From: Flavobacteriales bacterium
Lineage (GTDB): Bacteria > Bacteroidota > Bacteroidia > Flavobacteriales_E > Vicingaceae
Reading direction: 5' to 3'
DNA length: 64,000 bases
NCBI GenBank assembly: GCA_013359255.1
Contig: JABWCF010000007.1
Span: 55,254 to 119,253, forward strand
Shown here in pieces: positions 34,684 to 44,486 of the stretch (position 1 is the stretch's first letter; every line of letters starts with the position of its first letter). The translations under genes were made by a program, and so were the position numbers. The notes below the pieces were generated by a model that was given only the letters and a program-made list of their open reading frames with translations, ran no database searches and was not told where the DNA came from.

Positions 34684-36654
34684 ATGAGCAATAGAAATAA
34701 CATAATAGCAGGAGTTGTTTTTTTTCTAACGATTTTCTGCATTACCTACTCAAATCACTTTACCAATGGTTTTGAATTTGACGATACTCATACCATCGTA
34801 AATAACCAGTACATTCGAAACATAAACAATGTTCCTCTATTTTTTACTGATATAAAATATTATGGCACGAATCCGGGTAATCAAGGATATAATCCTATGT
34901 TGGTTACCCTTAATGCTATTGATTACTGGTGGGCAGGAGAATTAAATCCGGTTTACTTCCATGTTTCAATCTTTTTGTGGTATATGGTACAACTTGTAGT
35001 AATGTATTTTTTGTTTCTCAATATCTTTCGTTTAATTGAAAAGAAAAATCAAAATAGGTGGATTAGTTTACTCTTGGTTGCCTTTTATGCTCTGCATACC
35101 GCCAATGCAGAAACGATAAACTACATCATAATGCGGTCCGATTCTTTTTCTGCTTTATGTATTGTGGTGGCTCTGTTCATGTGGCAAATTCAAATTACAC
35201 GTAAATATTATCTGTATTTACTTCCAATGGTAATTGGAATCCTTACCAAAGAAGTGGGAGTTATGTTTTCTCCTATATTATTGATGTATATTTTGCTTTT
35301 TGAAGAGCAGGTATCTTTAAAAGATTTTTTTTTATTTAAAAAAAATAAGGAAACACTAAGAGCCCTCATAAAATCGGCACCGGCACTTCTTTTATCATTC
35401 GGAATATTCATTGCAACACGAAAGTTTTTTATGCCCGAAAATATTTCCCTGTTATCTTCCGGAAATGTAGCAACACCATGGCAATACTTTTACACACAAT
35501 GGGTGGTAATTGCACACTACCTTGGCAATTTTATACTTCCTCTCGATTTAAGTGCCGACCCAGACTTTGAAATTTTTCCTGCTATTTTAAACCGAAAAGT
35601 ATTGCTATCACTAATTATACTTTTAGCAATGGTAATAATCGCTTTTTGGGCATCAGCACAAAAAAAGAATTATCCCATTGCATTTGGAATTCTTTGGTTT
35701 TTTATTTCTCTTGCACCCACCTCTAGTTTTATTCCTTTTGGTCAAATTGCAAACGACCATCGCACCTTTCTGCCTTATATTGGATTAGTGCTAAGTGCAG
35801 GGTGGGGGGCGTACAGACTCGTTACTCATTTTAAACTTTTAGAAATAAAAAAATGGAAATACATCATCTCAATGAGTTACATTTTTACCATTGCATTCCA
35901 TAGTTACGGAACCTATCAACGGAACATTATGTGGGGTTCTAGCGAAAAATTATGGAAAGATGTTACCGAAAAAAGCCCACGCAACGGAAGAGGGTGGATG
36001 AACTACGGATTAATACATATGCAAAATGGGCGATACGATGAAGCACTAGCTTGTTTTACCAAAACGTTAGAATTTATGCCTTATTGGGCCTATATACACA
36101 TAAATATGGGTATATTAAAAAATGCAATGGGTAATCAATACGAAGCAGAAACTTACTTTTTAAGTGCCATAAAGTACCAACCAGAAGTGCCCGAAGGTTA
36201 TTATTACTACGCTAATTTCTTGTTGAATCAAAATCGTTTTTCCGAAGCATTTTCTTACGTCCAAAAAGGATTAGAAATTAGCCCTGGACATTCTAATTTA
36301 AATCAACTTTATTCAACACTCAAGAATGCAGTTCAAAATCCACAGCAACAGCTAAGCTACTACGAGGATTTGTGTAAACGAGAACCTAGTGCAACTAATT
36401 TTATTGAGCTAAGCGTGTTGTATTATCAAAACAATATGTTTGAAAAATGTATAGAAGCGGGCAAAAATGCAATTAAAATCGATTCGACAAATGCCATTGC
36501 ATACAATAATATTTGCAGTGCTTATAATGCCATGCAGCAATACGAAAAAGCCATTGAAGCCTGCAATGCAGCCCTTAGAATAGATCCTACCTTTGAACGA
36601 GCTAAAAACAACTTAGCTTTAGCTCTAAATCAAAATAAGCAGGGTAAAAAATAA
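34684..36654 (+). CDS. TMTC-like GT-C glycosyltransferase with TPR repeats
   Basis: A 656-residue protein. The N-terminal 430 residues are polytopic membrane with a GT-C style first outer loop (FEFDDTHTIVNNQYIRNI, containing the paired Asp), ANAETINYIIMRSDSFSALC and APTSSFIPFGQIANDHRTFL. The C-terminal 220 residues are TPR repeats (GRGWMNYGLIHMQNGRYDEA, AIAYNNICSAYNAMQQYEKA). This layout resembles eukaryotic TMTC O-mannosyltransferases and many bacterial DUF1736 proteins. It may attach a lipid-linked sugar to a protein or glycan, with TPRs binding the acceptor. It is the last gene of the hisH-to-TMTC operon. Confidence 0.82.
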   Translation: MSNRNNIIAGVVFFLTIFCITYSNHFTNGFEFDDTHTIVNNQYIRNINNVPLFFTDIKYYGTNPGNQGYNPMLVTLNAIDYWWAGELNPVYFHVSIFLWYMVQLVVMYFLFLNIFRLIEKKNQNRWISLLLVAFYALHTANAETINYIIMRSDSFSALCIVVALFMWQIQITRKYYLYLLPMVIGILTKEVGVMFSPILLMYILLFEEQVSLKDFFLFKKNKETLRALIKSAPALLLSFGIFIATRKFFMPENISLLSSGNVATPWQYFYTQWVVIAHYLGNFILPLDLSADPDFEIFPAILNRKVLLSLIILLAMVIIAFWASAQKKNYPIAFGILWFFISLAPTSSFIPFGQIANDHRTFLPYIGLVLSAGWGAYRLVTHFKLLEIKKWKYIISMSYIFTIAFHSYGTYQRNIMWGSSEKLWKDVTEKSPRNGRGWMNYGLIHMQNGRYDEALACFTKTLEFMPYWAYIHINMGILKNAMGNQYEAETYFLSAIKYQPEVPEGYYYYANFLLNQNRFSEAFSYVQKGLEISPGHSNLNQLYSTLKNAVQNPQQQLSYYEDLCKREPSATNFIELSVLYYQNNMFEKCIEAGKNAIKIDSTNAIAYNNICSAYNAMQQYEKAIEACNAALRIDPTFERAKNNLALALNQNKQGKK

Positions 36655-36705
36655 TTTTAATAGCTGATATACCCGAAGTTATCGCCTTTAATAGCACATT
36701 AGTAT

Positions 36706-36760
36706 AAAAAGTGTTAAAAGTGATTAAAAACATTTTTTTATCACAATAAAAGTGGTTAAA
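36706..36760 (+). repeat. Three short repeats AAAAGTG(A/G)TTAAA upstream of recQ
   Basis: AAAAGTGTTAAA at 36707-36718, AAAAGTGATTAAA at 36716-36728 and AAAAGTGGTTAAA at 36748-36760. The first two overlap by 3 bases with a 9-base offset; the third lies 32 bases on. They are 49-102 bases before the recQ start and could be regulator sites or chance in AT-rich DNA. Confidence 0.45.
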
Positions 36761-36808
36761 TTTACTTTACCTATTTATGATTAATTAATTAAACACAATT
36801 TACTAGTA

Positions 36809-39043
36809 ATGCAAACCATAGAAGCTACACTTACCGAAAGTTTAAAAGAATATTTCGGATTTACACAATTTAAAGGGCAGCAGGAAGCCGTGATAAAGAA
36901 TCTGCTTGCCGGAAATGATACCTTTGTTATAATGCCCACCGGAGGTGGAAAATCATTATGCTATCAGTTGCCTGCACTGCTTAGCGAAGGAACTGCTATT
37001 ATAGTTTCTCCGCTTATTGCACTTATGAAAAATCAGGTAGATGCGATGCGAGGATTCTCCACACAATCGGGAATAGCACACTTTTTAAACTCCTCTCTTA
37101 ATAAGGGAGAGATTGCTCAGGTAAGAGCCGACACGCTTTCAGGTAAAACCAAAATGCTTTACGTGGCTCCGGAATCTCTTACCAAGCAAGAAAATGTTGA
37201 TTTTTTAAAAGGAATTAAAATATCATTTTTTGCTATAGATGAAGCCCACTGTATTTCAGAATGGGGGCATGATTTTCGCCCCGAATACCGTAGATTACGC
37301 CCCATAATTGAAGCGATAGACCGTGTTCCTATTATTGCCTTAACCGCCACTGCTACACCTAAAGTTCAAGAAGATATTCAGAAAAACTTAGGCATGACCA
37401 GTGCTACTGTTTTCAAATCTTCATTTAATCGCGATAATTTATATTATGAAGTAAGACCTAAGAAAGATATCGCAAAACAAATTATTCGTTTTGTACGCGA
37501 TTACTCTGGCAAATCCGGCATTATATATTGTTTAAGCCGAAAGAAGGTAGAAGAAATAGCAGAAACATTGGTGGTAAATGGAATAAAAGCGTTGCCCTAT
37601 CATGCCGGATTAGATGCAGCTACACGCTCTAAACATCAGGATATGTTTTTAATGGAAGAGGTAGATGTGATTGTGGCTACTATCGCCTTTGGTATGGGAA
37701 TCGATAAACCTGATGTACGTTTTGTGATTCATCATGATATCCCCAAGAGTTTAGAAAGTTATTATCAAGAAACTGGAAGAGCGGGAAGAGACGGAGGAGA
37801 AGGAAATTGCATTGCATTTTACAGCTATAAAGACATTGAAAAACTTGAAAAATTTCTTCAGGGAAAACCGGTAGCCGAATTAGAAATAGGTAAACAACTT
37901 ATTTTCGAAATGGTTTCTTTTGCCGAAACAGCGATTTGCCGTAGAAAACAATTGTTAAATTACTTTGGTGAAAAATACGAAGATGAGGCCTGTAGCGAAA
38001 AAGGAATGTGTGATAATTGTCGAAATCCGAAAGAAAAATTTGAAGGACAAGAAGACGTTTCTTTATTATTGGAAACCATCTCTACCCTAAAAGAGCAATT
38101 TCGAGCAAAGTATATTTCTGCCTTTATAGCCGGAAAACCTATTAGTGAAATAAAAACATACGGGCATGATTCGCACGAACTTTTTGGTTGTGGTAAAGAT
38201 GATGAAGATTGGGACGGCACAGAAGAATCCTCTCGTGATGAAAAATACTGGGAAGCAGTTATTCGTCAAAGTATTATTGCTGGCCTGCTAATTAAAGAAG
38301 TTGAAAATTATGGGGTATTAAAGTTGTCCGATAAAGGTAAAATCTTTTTAAAGAAACCGGAATCAATAATGCTAATTAAACCTCACAAATACATAGATGC
38401 CGATACAACAGATGATGATGATATTGTAGCAAACCAAAAAGGAGGAGGAGCCACAGATGAACAACTTTATGCCATACTGAAAGATTTGCGGAAAAAAATT
38501 GCAAAAGATCAAAATTTACCACCTTATGTAATTTTTCAAGATCCCTCTTTGGAAGATATGTGTACGCGTTACCCCATTACCTTAGAAGAGATGACCAATA
38601 TTACAGGAGTGGGCCAGGGTAAAGCTGAAAAATTCGGGAAACCGTTTTTAGATGTTATTAGTAAGTACGTTGAAGAAAATGAAATTGAAAGACCAACGGA
38701 TATGGTGGTTAAATCGGTAGTAAATAAATCTGGTTTAAAAGTGTTCATTATTCAGTCGATAGACCGAAAAATTACAATTGAAAGTATTGCAAATGCAAAA
38801 GGTAAAACAGCTTCAGAAATCATAACAGAAATTGAACACATTGTCAATTCAGGAACGAAAGTAAATATAGATTATCAAATCAATGAAATGTTAGATGAAG
38901 AATATCAGGAAGAAATTTTTGATTACTTCAGAGAAAAAGCGAACGATAGCATTGAAGATGCACTTAAAGAATTTGATAATGTTTATAGTGAAGAAGAAAT
39001 AAGATTAATGCGAGTTAAATTCCTTTCTGAGCTTGGTAACTAA
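36809..39043 (+). CDS. recQ: ATP-dependent DNA helicase RecQ
   Basis: A 744-residue RecQ. Helicase domains 1 and 2 show MPTGGGKSLCYQLP, AIDEAHCISEWGHDFRPEYR, ALTATATPKV and QETGRAGRDGGEG. The RQC zinc cysteines are seen in CRRKQLLNYFGEKYEDEACS and CDNCRNP. A winged helix and an HRDC domain (ELYAILKDLRKKIAKDQNLP) follow, then an extra C-terminal tail of about 100 residues that is acidic and helical. RecQ unwinds DNA 3' to 5' in recombination and fork repair. It is a single gene, preceded by a repeat-bearing spacer. Confidence 0.95.
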   Translation: MQTIEATLTESLKEYFGFTQFKGQQEAVIKNLLAGNDTFVIMPTGGGKSLCYQLPALLSEGTAIIVSPLIALMKNQVDAMRGFSTQSGIAHFLNSSLNKGEIAQVRADTLSGKTKMLYVAPESLTKQENVDFLKGIKISFFAIDEAHCISEWGHDFRPEYRRLRPIIEAIDRVPIIALTATATPKVQEDIQKNLGMTSATVFKSSFNRDNLYYEVRPKKDIAKQIIRFVRDYSGKSGIIYCLSRKKVEEIAETLVVNGIKALPYHAGLDAATRSKHQDMFLMEEVDVIVATIAFGMGIDKPDVRFVIHHDIPKSLESYYQETGRAGRDGGEGNCIAFYSYKDIEKLEKFLQGKPVAELEIGKQLIFEMVSFAETAICRRKQLLNYFGEKYEDEACSEKGMCDNCRNPKEKFEGQEDVSLLLETISTLKEQFRAKYISAFIAGKPISEIKTYGHDSHELFGCGKDDEDWDGTEESSRDEKYWEAVIRQSIIAGLLIKEVENYGVLKLSDKGKIFLKKPESIMLIKPHKYIDADTTDDDDIVANQKGGGATDEQLYAILKDLRKKIAKDQNLPPYVIFQDPSLEDMCTRYPITLEEMTNITGVGQGKAEKFGKPFLDVISKYVEENEIERPTDMVVKSVVNKSGLKVFIIQSIDRKITIESIANAKGKTASEIITEIEHIVNSGTKVNIDYQINEMLDEEYQEEIFDYFREKANDSIEDALKEFDNVYSEEEIRLMRVKFLSELGN

Positions 39044-39091
39044 GTTTATCAAGTTGTTTATTTAAAACGCCTTTTTTATTATTCTATTCTT

Positions 39092-40312
39092 ATGCATATT
39101 TCTAACGCATCAAAACATGTAATTGCGGTTAAGCACACGAATTTGCATAAAGTAGTAATTCAAATTTTAACAGAAACTTTTTGTCATAATAAATATACCG
39201 ATAAATCTATAGAAAAATGGTTTCGACAAAATAAAAAATTAGGTAGCAGAGACAGAAAATTTATAGCAGAAAGTACTTACGAAATAATTAGAAACTGGAG
39301 ACTTCTTTTCGCCTCCCTCTTCGAAGAAAATGAATCGATAACGAATGAGAAAATTGAAAAGATTTTCTATTTCTGGCTTTTTCAAAATGATTTAATAAAA
39401 AAATCAAATTTCATTGAAGCTTCTCAAAAATTTAGCGAACTAAAGAATATTCCAAAGTATCAATTCTCTGTTCCCGATTGGTTATATGAATATGGATGCA
39501 AAGAATTAGGACAAGAAAAATGGAATGCAGAGTTAGAAAAATTAAGCACTCCTGCTCCATTGGTTATTCGTTGCAATACACTAAAATGTACCTGTTCAGA
39601 ATTACAGAATGTTTTGGCTGATCAAGGGATAGAAACAAGTAACATGGAAAGTTGCAGCGAGGCATTGGTGATAAAACAAAAAACAAATATTTTCAAATTA
39701 GAAGAGTTTAAAAATGGATTTTTCGAAGTTCAAGATGCAGGCTCTCAGTTAATAGCCCCTTTTTTAGAAGTAAAACCAGGAATGCGCGTTATTGATGCTT
39801 GTGCTGGTGCGGGAGGAAAAACATTGCATATAGCTGCATTAATGCAAAATAAAGGCAGTATTATAGCTCTCGATGTTGATGCTTTAAAATTGGAAGAATT
39901 GAAAAAGCGAGCAAAACGTAACGCAGTTTTTAACGTACAACAACACTGTATTGAAAATAATAAAACAATTAAAAGATTAGAAAACAGTGCCGATAGGCTT
40001 TTATTAGATGTTCCTTGTTCCGGTATAGGCGTGTTGCGTAGAAATCCTGATGCGAAGTGGAAACTTTCCGAAGAATTTTTAATCAATTTAAAAGATAAGC
40101 AACAGAATATTTTAAACAATTATGCTGCAATGCTTAAAAAAGATGGAAAATTAGTTTATTCTACTTGCAGTATATTTCCTTCTGAAAATAAAAAACAAGT
40201 AGAAATATTTTTACAATCTCATCCTAATTACATTTTAGAAGAAGAAAAAATGATTTATCCATCAGTGTTTGGGTTTGATGGCTTTTATATGGCTCGCCTA
40301 TTAAAACGGTAA
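39092..40312 (+). CDS. RsmB/NOP family RNA (cytosine-C5) methyltransferase
   Basis: A 406-residue protein with an N-terminal NusB-like/RsmB-like helical part (about 15-140) and a C-terminal SAM domain: motif I VIDACAGAGGKTLHIAALMQ, motif IV LLLDVPCSGIGVLRRNPDAKW and motif VI VYSTCSIFPSENKKQV. The two catalytic cysteines (in PCSG and STCS) are present. It should methylate C5 of a cytosine in rRNA, as RsmB does at 967, but the position is not proven. It converges with cdsA. Confidence 0.9.
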   Translation: MHISNASKHVIAVKHTNLHKVVIQILTETFCHNKYTDKSIEKWFRQNKKLGSRDRKFIAESTYEIIRNWRLLFASLFEENESITNEKIEKIFYFWLFQNDLIKKSNFIEASQKFSELKNIPKYQFSVPDWLYEYGCKELGQEKWNAELEKLSTPAPLVIRCNTLKCTCSELQNVLADQGIETSNMESCSEALVIKQKTNIFKLEEFKNGFFEVQDAGSQLIAPFLEVKPGMRVIDACAGAGGKTLHIAALMQNKGSIIALDVDALKLEELKKRAKRNAVFNVQQHCIENNKTIKRLENSADRLLLDVPCSGIGVLRRNPDAKWKLSEEFLINLKDKQQNILNNYAAMLKKDGKLVYSTCSIFPSENKKQVEIFLQSHPNYILEEEKMIYPSVFGFDGFYMARLLKR

Positions 40313-40328
40313 TTTAAGTAAAAAAAAA

Positions 40329-41153
40329 TTACGAAACAAGCAGCAAGTATGCGTATAAAACAGGAGCAGAAAGAAAAACGCCATCGAACCGATCTAAAAT
40401 TCCTCCATGTCCTGGTAATATTTTCCCAGAATCTTTGATACCTGCATTTCTTTTTAGGAGCGATTCAAATAAATCGCCAAATGTGCCAAAAATCACCACA
40501 ATACAAGCCGACATATACCACTCAAAGGAATCCATTCCACCCAAATAAGTATATATAAACCAAGCAGCCAGAAAAGAAAGTGCAGCTCCTCCAATGCTTC
40601 CTTCCCACGTTTTTTTTGGTGATATCCGTTCGAATAATTTGTGTTTTCCAAACTTTTTTCCCGTAATATATGCCCCTGTATCATTACACCAAAGAAGAAT
40701 AAAGTATCCCAACACGATTTCGTAGTGGTATGTTTCGCCAAATTTGTAATGACCCATAAAACCCATATTAAAAAGTGCAAGAAAAGGCACAGCAATGTAG
40801 ATAGGGGCAAACAAACTAACGGCAATGCTTGGTAACATATTTTTTTTAGAGGTTAAAACGGTAGCAAGCATTGTAAAAAATGGAAGAAATAACAACAAGG
40901 CCAATACGTTTAAATTGGTTTTATAAAACAAGTGAAGCGAGGGCAATATAAATGAGGATAGAGTAAGTAGGTAAACCCAAAAAGCCGATAAACCAATCTT
41001 TAATGTTTTTGATATTTGTAAGTATTCATAAACCGAAATAAGTATAATGAACAAAAAAAGAAAGAAGAGCGTGTATTCGCTAACCAATATACAAGTTACC
41101 AATACAACTACAAAAAGAAATCCCGTTATTGTACGCGATATGAAATTACTCAA
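40329..41153 (-). CDS. cdsA: Phosphatidate cytidylyltransferase
   Basis: A 274-residue membrane protein with about eight spans. The CdsA signature is seen near the C-terminus: RISPKKTWEGSIGGAALSFL, then GDLFESLLKRNAGIKDSGKI and LPGHGGILDRFDGVFLSAPV. It makes CDP-diacylglycerol from phosphatidic acid and CTP. It overlaps the ftsH 3' end by 8 bases, giving the rsfS-ftsH-cdsA order common in Bacteroidota. Confidence 0.95.
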   Translation of the reverse strand: MSNFISRTITGFLFVVVLVTCILVSEYTLFFLFLFIILISVYEYLQISKTLKIGLSAFWVYLLTLSSFILPSLHLFYKTNLNVLALLLFLPFFTMLATVLTSKKNMLPSIAVSLFAPIYIAVPFLALFNMGFMGHYKFGETYHYEIVLGYFILLWCNDTGAYITGKKFGKHKLFERISPKKTWEGSIGGAALSFLAAWFIYTYLGGMDSFEWYMSACIVVIFGTFGDLFESLLKRNAGIKDSGKILPGHGGILDRFDGVFLSAPVLYAYLLLVS

Positions 41154-43188
41154 TTTTTTGTGATGATTCGTTATTATTGTTTAAGGCAGTTTCCTTAGTA
41201 GAAATTACTTCTTTTGCTTCCTTTTCTTCGGAAGAAAGGAAAGGCCGTTTGCCAAAAATTTGTTCTAAATCTTCTTTAAAAATAACCTCTTTTATCAAAA
41301 GTTGCTTGGCCAATAAATCCAGTTTATCTTTGTTCTCGAGTAAAAGTTTTTTTGTTTTATTGTAGCAATCTTCTACAAACTTATGTACTTCTTCGTCTAT
41401 TAGCTGAGCGGTTTTTTCGCTATATGGTTTCTGAAAAGAATAGTCGTTTTGACCTGATGAGTCATAGAAAGAAATGTTACCTATTTTTTCATTAAGGCCG
41501 TACATTGTAATCATGGCATAGGCTTGTTTGGTTATTTTTTCCAAGTCGCTAAGTGCTCCGGTAGAAATCTCGTTAAAAATAATTTCCTCAGAAGCTCTTC
41601 CTCCCAATGCTGCACAAATTTCATCGGTTAGTTGAAGTTTGGTTGTAATTTGGCGTTCTTCGGGCAAATACCATGCAGCCCCTAATGAGCGACCTCGGGG
41701 AACAATAGTTACTTTTACTAGTGGAGAAGCGTGTTCGAGTAACCAGCTAACGGTAGCATGGCCAGCTTCGTGATACGCAATTACTTTTTTCTCTTCGGTA
41801 GTAATAATTTTATTTTTCTTTTCTAGTCCGCCAATTATTCTGTCAACGGCATCAAGAAAATCCTGATGTTCTACAACTTTTTTGTTTTTTCGGGCGGCAA
41901 TAAGTGCGGCTTCGTTGCAAATGTTAGCAATGTCGGCACCCGAAAAGCCGGGGGTTTGTTTGGCTAAAAAATCTAAATCTAAAGAGGTGTCTAGTTTTAG
42001 TGGTTTTAGGTGTACTTTAAAAATTTCTTGGCGTTCTTTTAAATCGGGGAGATCTACAAAAATCTGTCGGTCAAATCGTCCTGCACGTACCAGAGCTCTG
42101 TCAAGTACATCAGCCCGGTTTGTTGCGGCCAAAATAATAACTCCGCTATTGGTGCCAAAACCATCCATTTCAGTAAGAAGTTGGTTTAGGGTGTTTTCTC
42201 TTTCATCGTTTGCTCCTTGTGCAATTCCACGACCTCTGGCACGGCCAATGGCATCTATCTCGTCTATAAAAATAATGGAAGGTGCTTTTTCTTTTGCTTG
42301 TTTAAATAAATCGCGAACCCTTGATGCCCCCACACCCACAAACATTTCAACAAAATCGGAACCGGAAAGCGAGAAGAAAGGTACTTGAGCTTCTCCTGCT
42401 ACTGCTTTAGCCAATAGTGTTTTTCCTGTTCCCGGAGGACCTACAAGAAGAGCTCCTTTGGGTATTTTTGCTCCCAGATTAGTGTATTTTTTAGGATTTT
42501 TTAAAAAATCTACAATTTCTTGTACTTCAACTTTCGCCTCTTCTAAACCGGCTACGTCTTGGAAAGTAACATTAATACTTTTTTCTTTATCGAATAATGT
42601 AGCTTTTGATTTTCCGATGTTAAAAATTTGGCCTCCCGGACCAGAAGAACCAGACATTCTTCGCATAATGAATAGCCAAATACCTATCATTAATGCAATA
42701 GGAATTAACCATCCTAAAATTTCGGTTCCCCAATTTTTGCGGGGGTCGTATTCTTCTTTTATTTGGTATTCAGCCGGAACATCTTTTTGTAGTTCTTTAA
42801 AATCTTGTGCAAACTGTTCAATAGAGCCAATTTGCAGGTGGTAGTGAGGGCCAGGATTTACAACTTGTCCGAAAGTACGGGAGCGAACATCTCTGTATTT
42901 TTCATCGCTAAGTTTTTCTGGTTTAATGTAGATTTCAGCAATCATTTCGTTTGTAACCACTACTACTCTAGAAACATCTCCTTTTTTTACCATTTCATTT
43001 ACAAAGGTATTCCATGTGGTTTTTTTTGTGCCTCCGCTGAAACTAAAAAGGTTTAGTGAAATAAGAACTAACCCTACAATAGCGTAAATCCAGTAAAAAT
43101 TAAAAGGCTTATTCTGATTTCCTTTTTGAGGTTTCAGTTTGTCTTTCATTTTATTAAATTCGTTTTTGGTATCTTTTTTATATGCCAT
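41146..43188 (-). CDS. ftsH: ATP-dependent zinc metalloprotease FtsH
   Basis: A 680-residue membrane AAA protease: first span about 28-48, periplasmic part, second span about 156-174 (WLIPIALMIGIWLFIM). The AAA domain holds VGPPGTGKTLLAKAVAGEA, SIIFIDEIDAIGRARG and the second region of homology ATNRADVLDRALVRAGRFDR. The zinc site is H473-E-A-G-H477 (AYHEAGHATVSW). The C-terminal tail is Ser/Glu/Lys-rich. It degrades membrane and regulatory proteins. It lies 5 bases after rsfS. Confidence 0.97.
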   Translation of the reverse strand: MAYKKDTKNEFNKMKDKLKPQKGNQNKPFNFYWIYAIVGLVLISLNLFSFSGGTKKTTWNTFVNEMVKKGDVSRVVVVTNEMIAEIYIKPEKLSDEKYRDVRSRTFGQVVNPGPHYHLQIGSIEQFAQDFKELQKDVPAEYQIKEEYDPRKNWGTEILGWLIPIALMIGIWLFIMRRMSGSSGPGGQIFNIGKSKATLFDKEKSINVTFQDVAGLEEAKVEVQEIVDFLKNPKKYTNLGAKIPKGALLVGPPGTGKTLLAKAVAGEAQVPFFSLSGSDFVEMFVGVGASRVRDLFKQAKEKAPSIIFIDEIDAIGRARGRGIAQGANDERENTLNQLLTEMDGFGTNSGVIILAATNRADVLDRALVRAGRFDRQIFVDLPDLKERQEIFKVHLKPLKLDTSLDLDFLAKQTPGFSGADIANICNEAALIAARKNKKVVEHQDFLDAVDRIIGGLEKKNKIITTEEKKVIAYHEAGHATVSWLLEHASPLVKVTIVPRGRSLGAAWYLPEERQITTKLQLTDEICAALGGRASEEIIFNEISTGALSDLEKITKQAYAMITMYGLNEKIGNISFYDSSGQNDYSFQKPYSEKTAQLIDEEVHKFVEDCYNKTKKLLLENKDKLDLLAKQLLIKEVIFKEDLEQIFGKRPFLSSEEKEAKEVISTKETALNNNNESSQKIE

Positions 43189-43193
43189 GTTTT

Positions 43194-43592
43194 CTAATTG
43201 CTTTTCTTTCTAACAATTTTTTTCTTTTTAGGTTCATTAAAACGAACTTCTTCCGCATCTGCCCACAAACTTTCTAAGTTATAAAAATCGCGTACCTCTT
43301 TTTGAAATATGTGAACTACGGTATCTACGTAGTCTAAGAGTATCCATTCTGCATTTTGGTATCCTTCGCTGTGCCATGGTTTTTGTTTTATTTTTTTTGA
43401 AACTTCGTTGTAAACATGGTTGGCTATGGCAGCTACCTGTGTGTTTGAATTACCGCTGCAGATGATAAAAAAATCGGCTACTGCATTTTTTAGTTTTCTT
43501 AAATCAAGACAAACAATGTTTTCGCCTTTAAGTTCCTCTATTGCGTTTACTATGGTATTAGGTAGTTCCGTATTTTCTTTTTTCTTTGCCAT
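43194..43592 (-). CDS. rsfS: Ribosome silencing factor RsfS
   Basis: A 132-residue protein from ATG 43590-43592 (MAKKKENTELPN); an upstream GTG would add seven residues. The RsfS/DUF143 pattern is clear: GENIVCLDLRKL, ADFFIICSGNSNTQVAAIAN, WHSEGYQNAEWILLDYVDTV and VHIFQKEVRDFYNLE. The protein binds L14 and stops subunit joining in poor nutrient conditions. A short basic tail KKKKIVRKKSN follows. It heads the ftsH-cdsA operon and is divergent from birA. Confidence 0.94.
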   Translation of the reverse strand: MAKKKENTELPNTIVNAIEELKGENIVCLDLRKLKNAVADFFIICSGNSNTQVAAIANHVYNEVSKKIKQKPWHSEGYQNAEWILLDYVDTVVHIFQKEVRDFYNLESLWADAEEVRFNEPKKKKIVRKKSN

Positions 43593-43748
43593 TTTTATGC
43601 TTAATAATGGCACGAAATTAAGAAATTGTAAACGAATATTACGTAAATATTGCTTTTGCTGTAAAGTTTACATTTTTTGTATTTTTACGAACTATCATTA
43701 CATCACATTTTTATTGAGTATTTTCAAATCTCTAAAGGTCAACGTATC

Positions 43749-44486
43749 ATGTTTAACTCTATAGGTAGCTCGGTTATCAAAATAGATGAGCTAGATTCAA
43801 CCAATTTATATTTGCAACAAATAAGTAAGTTGCAAACAATTAATGAAGGGGTATTGGTATGGACCGAACGTCAGCTAAGTGGAAGGGGGCAACAAGGAAA
43901 TGTTTGGTATTCTAAGGAAGGAGAGAGTTTAACTTTTAGCTTTATTTTAAGTCCTACTTTCTTAAATGCCGATGAACAGTTTTATTTATCAAAGGCATTT
44001 TCGATAGCGGTAAATCAATATTTATTTAAAAAGTTTCAATTGAAAGTTCAAATAAAATGGCCCAATGATATTTTGCTGAACGGAAATAAAATAGCAGGAA
44101 TTTTAATAGAGAACAATATACTAGGAAATAAATTAAAACAAAGCATTGTAGGTATTGGCATAAATATGAATAACAAGGTATTTCCTGGGCATTTGAAGGC
44201 TACTTCGGTATACTTAAACTCGCTCTGTAAAATAAACATAGGAGAGTGTATTGATGAAATAATTCCGTTTTTAAACGATATGTACTCTCTGGTGATTTTA
44301 AAACAGTGGAAAGAGATTGATAGGCTTTATTTTGATAGTCTTTATGGATATAAAAAAGTTCTTCGCTTTTACTCGGGAGGCTATTTTAATGGCCGCATTG
44401 TTCATGTAGATAACTTGGGATATATCTACATAGAAACAGATGTCGGAGTTGAAAAATATACGTTTAAAGAAATTATGTTTTGCTAA
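43749..44486 (+). CDS. birA: Biotin--[acetyl-CoA-carboxylase] ligase
   Basis: A 245-residue monofunctional biotin protein ligase without DNA-binding domain. ATG 43749 is chosen because the family domain starts directly after it (IDELDSTNLYLQQ); the open frame extends 24 codons upstream. Motifs are TERQLSGRGQQGNVWYSKEG with the biotinyl-AMP loop, LKVQIKWPNDILLNGNKIAG and IVGIGINMN. A C-terminal cap domain is present. Its stop TAA overlaps the stop of the convergent SRPBCC gene. Confidence 0.93.
   Translation: MFNSIGSSVIKIDELDSTNLYLQQISKLQTINEGVLVWTERQLSGRGQQGNVWYSKEGESLTFSFILSPTFLNADEQFYLSKAFSIAVNQYLFKKFQLKVQIKWPNDILLNGNKIAGILIENNILGNKLKQSIVGIGINMNNKVFPGHLKATSVYLNSLCKINIGECIDEIIPFLNDMYSLVILKQWKEIDRLYFDSLYGYKKVLRFYSGGYFNGRIVHVDNLGYIYIETDVGVEKYTFKEIMFC

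Noticed and set aside
41882..42388. 168-codon plus-strand frame opposite ftsH
   Set aside because: It is an antisense shadow of the conserved AAA domain; no start context or family support.
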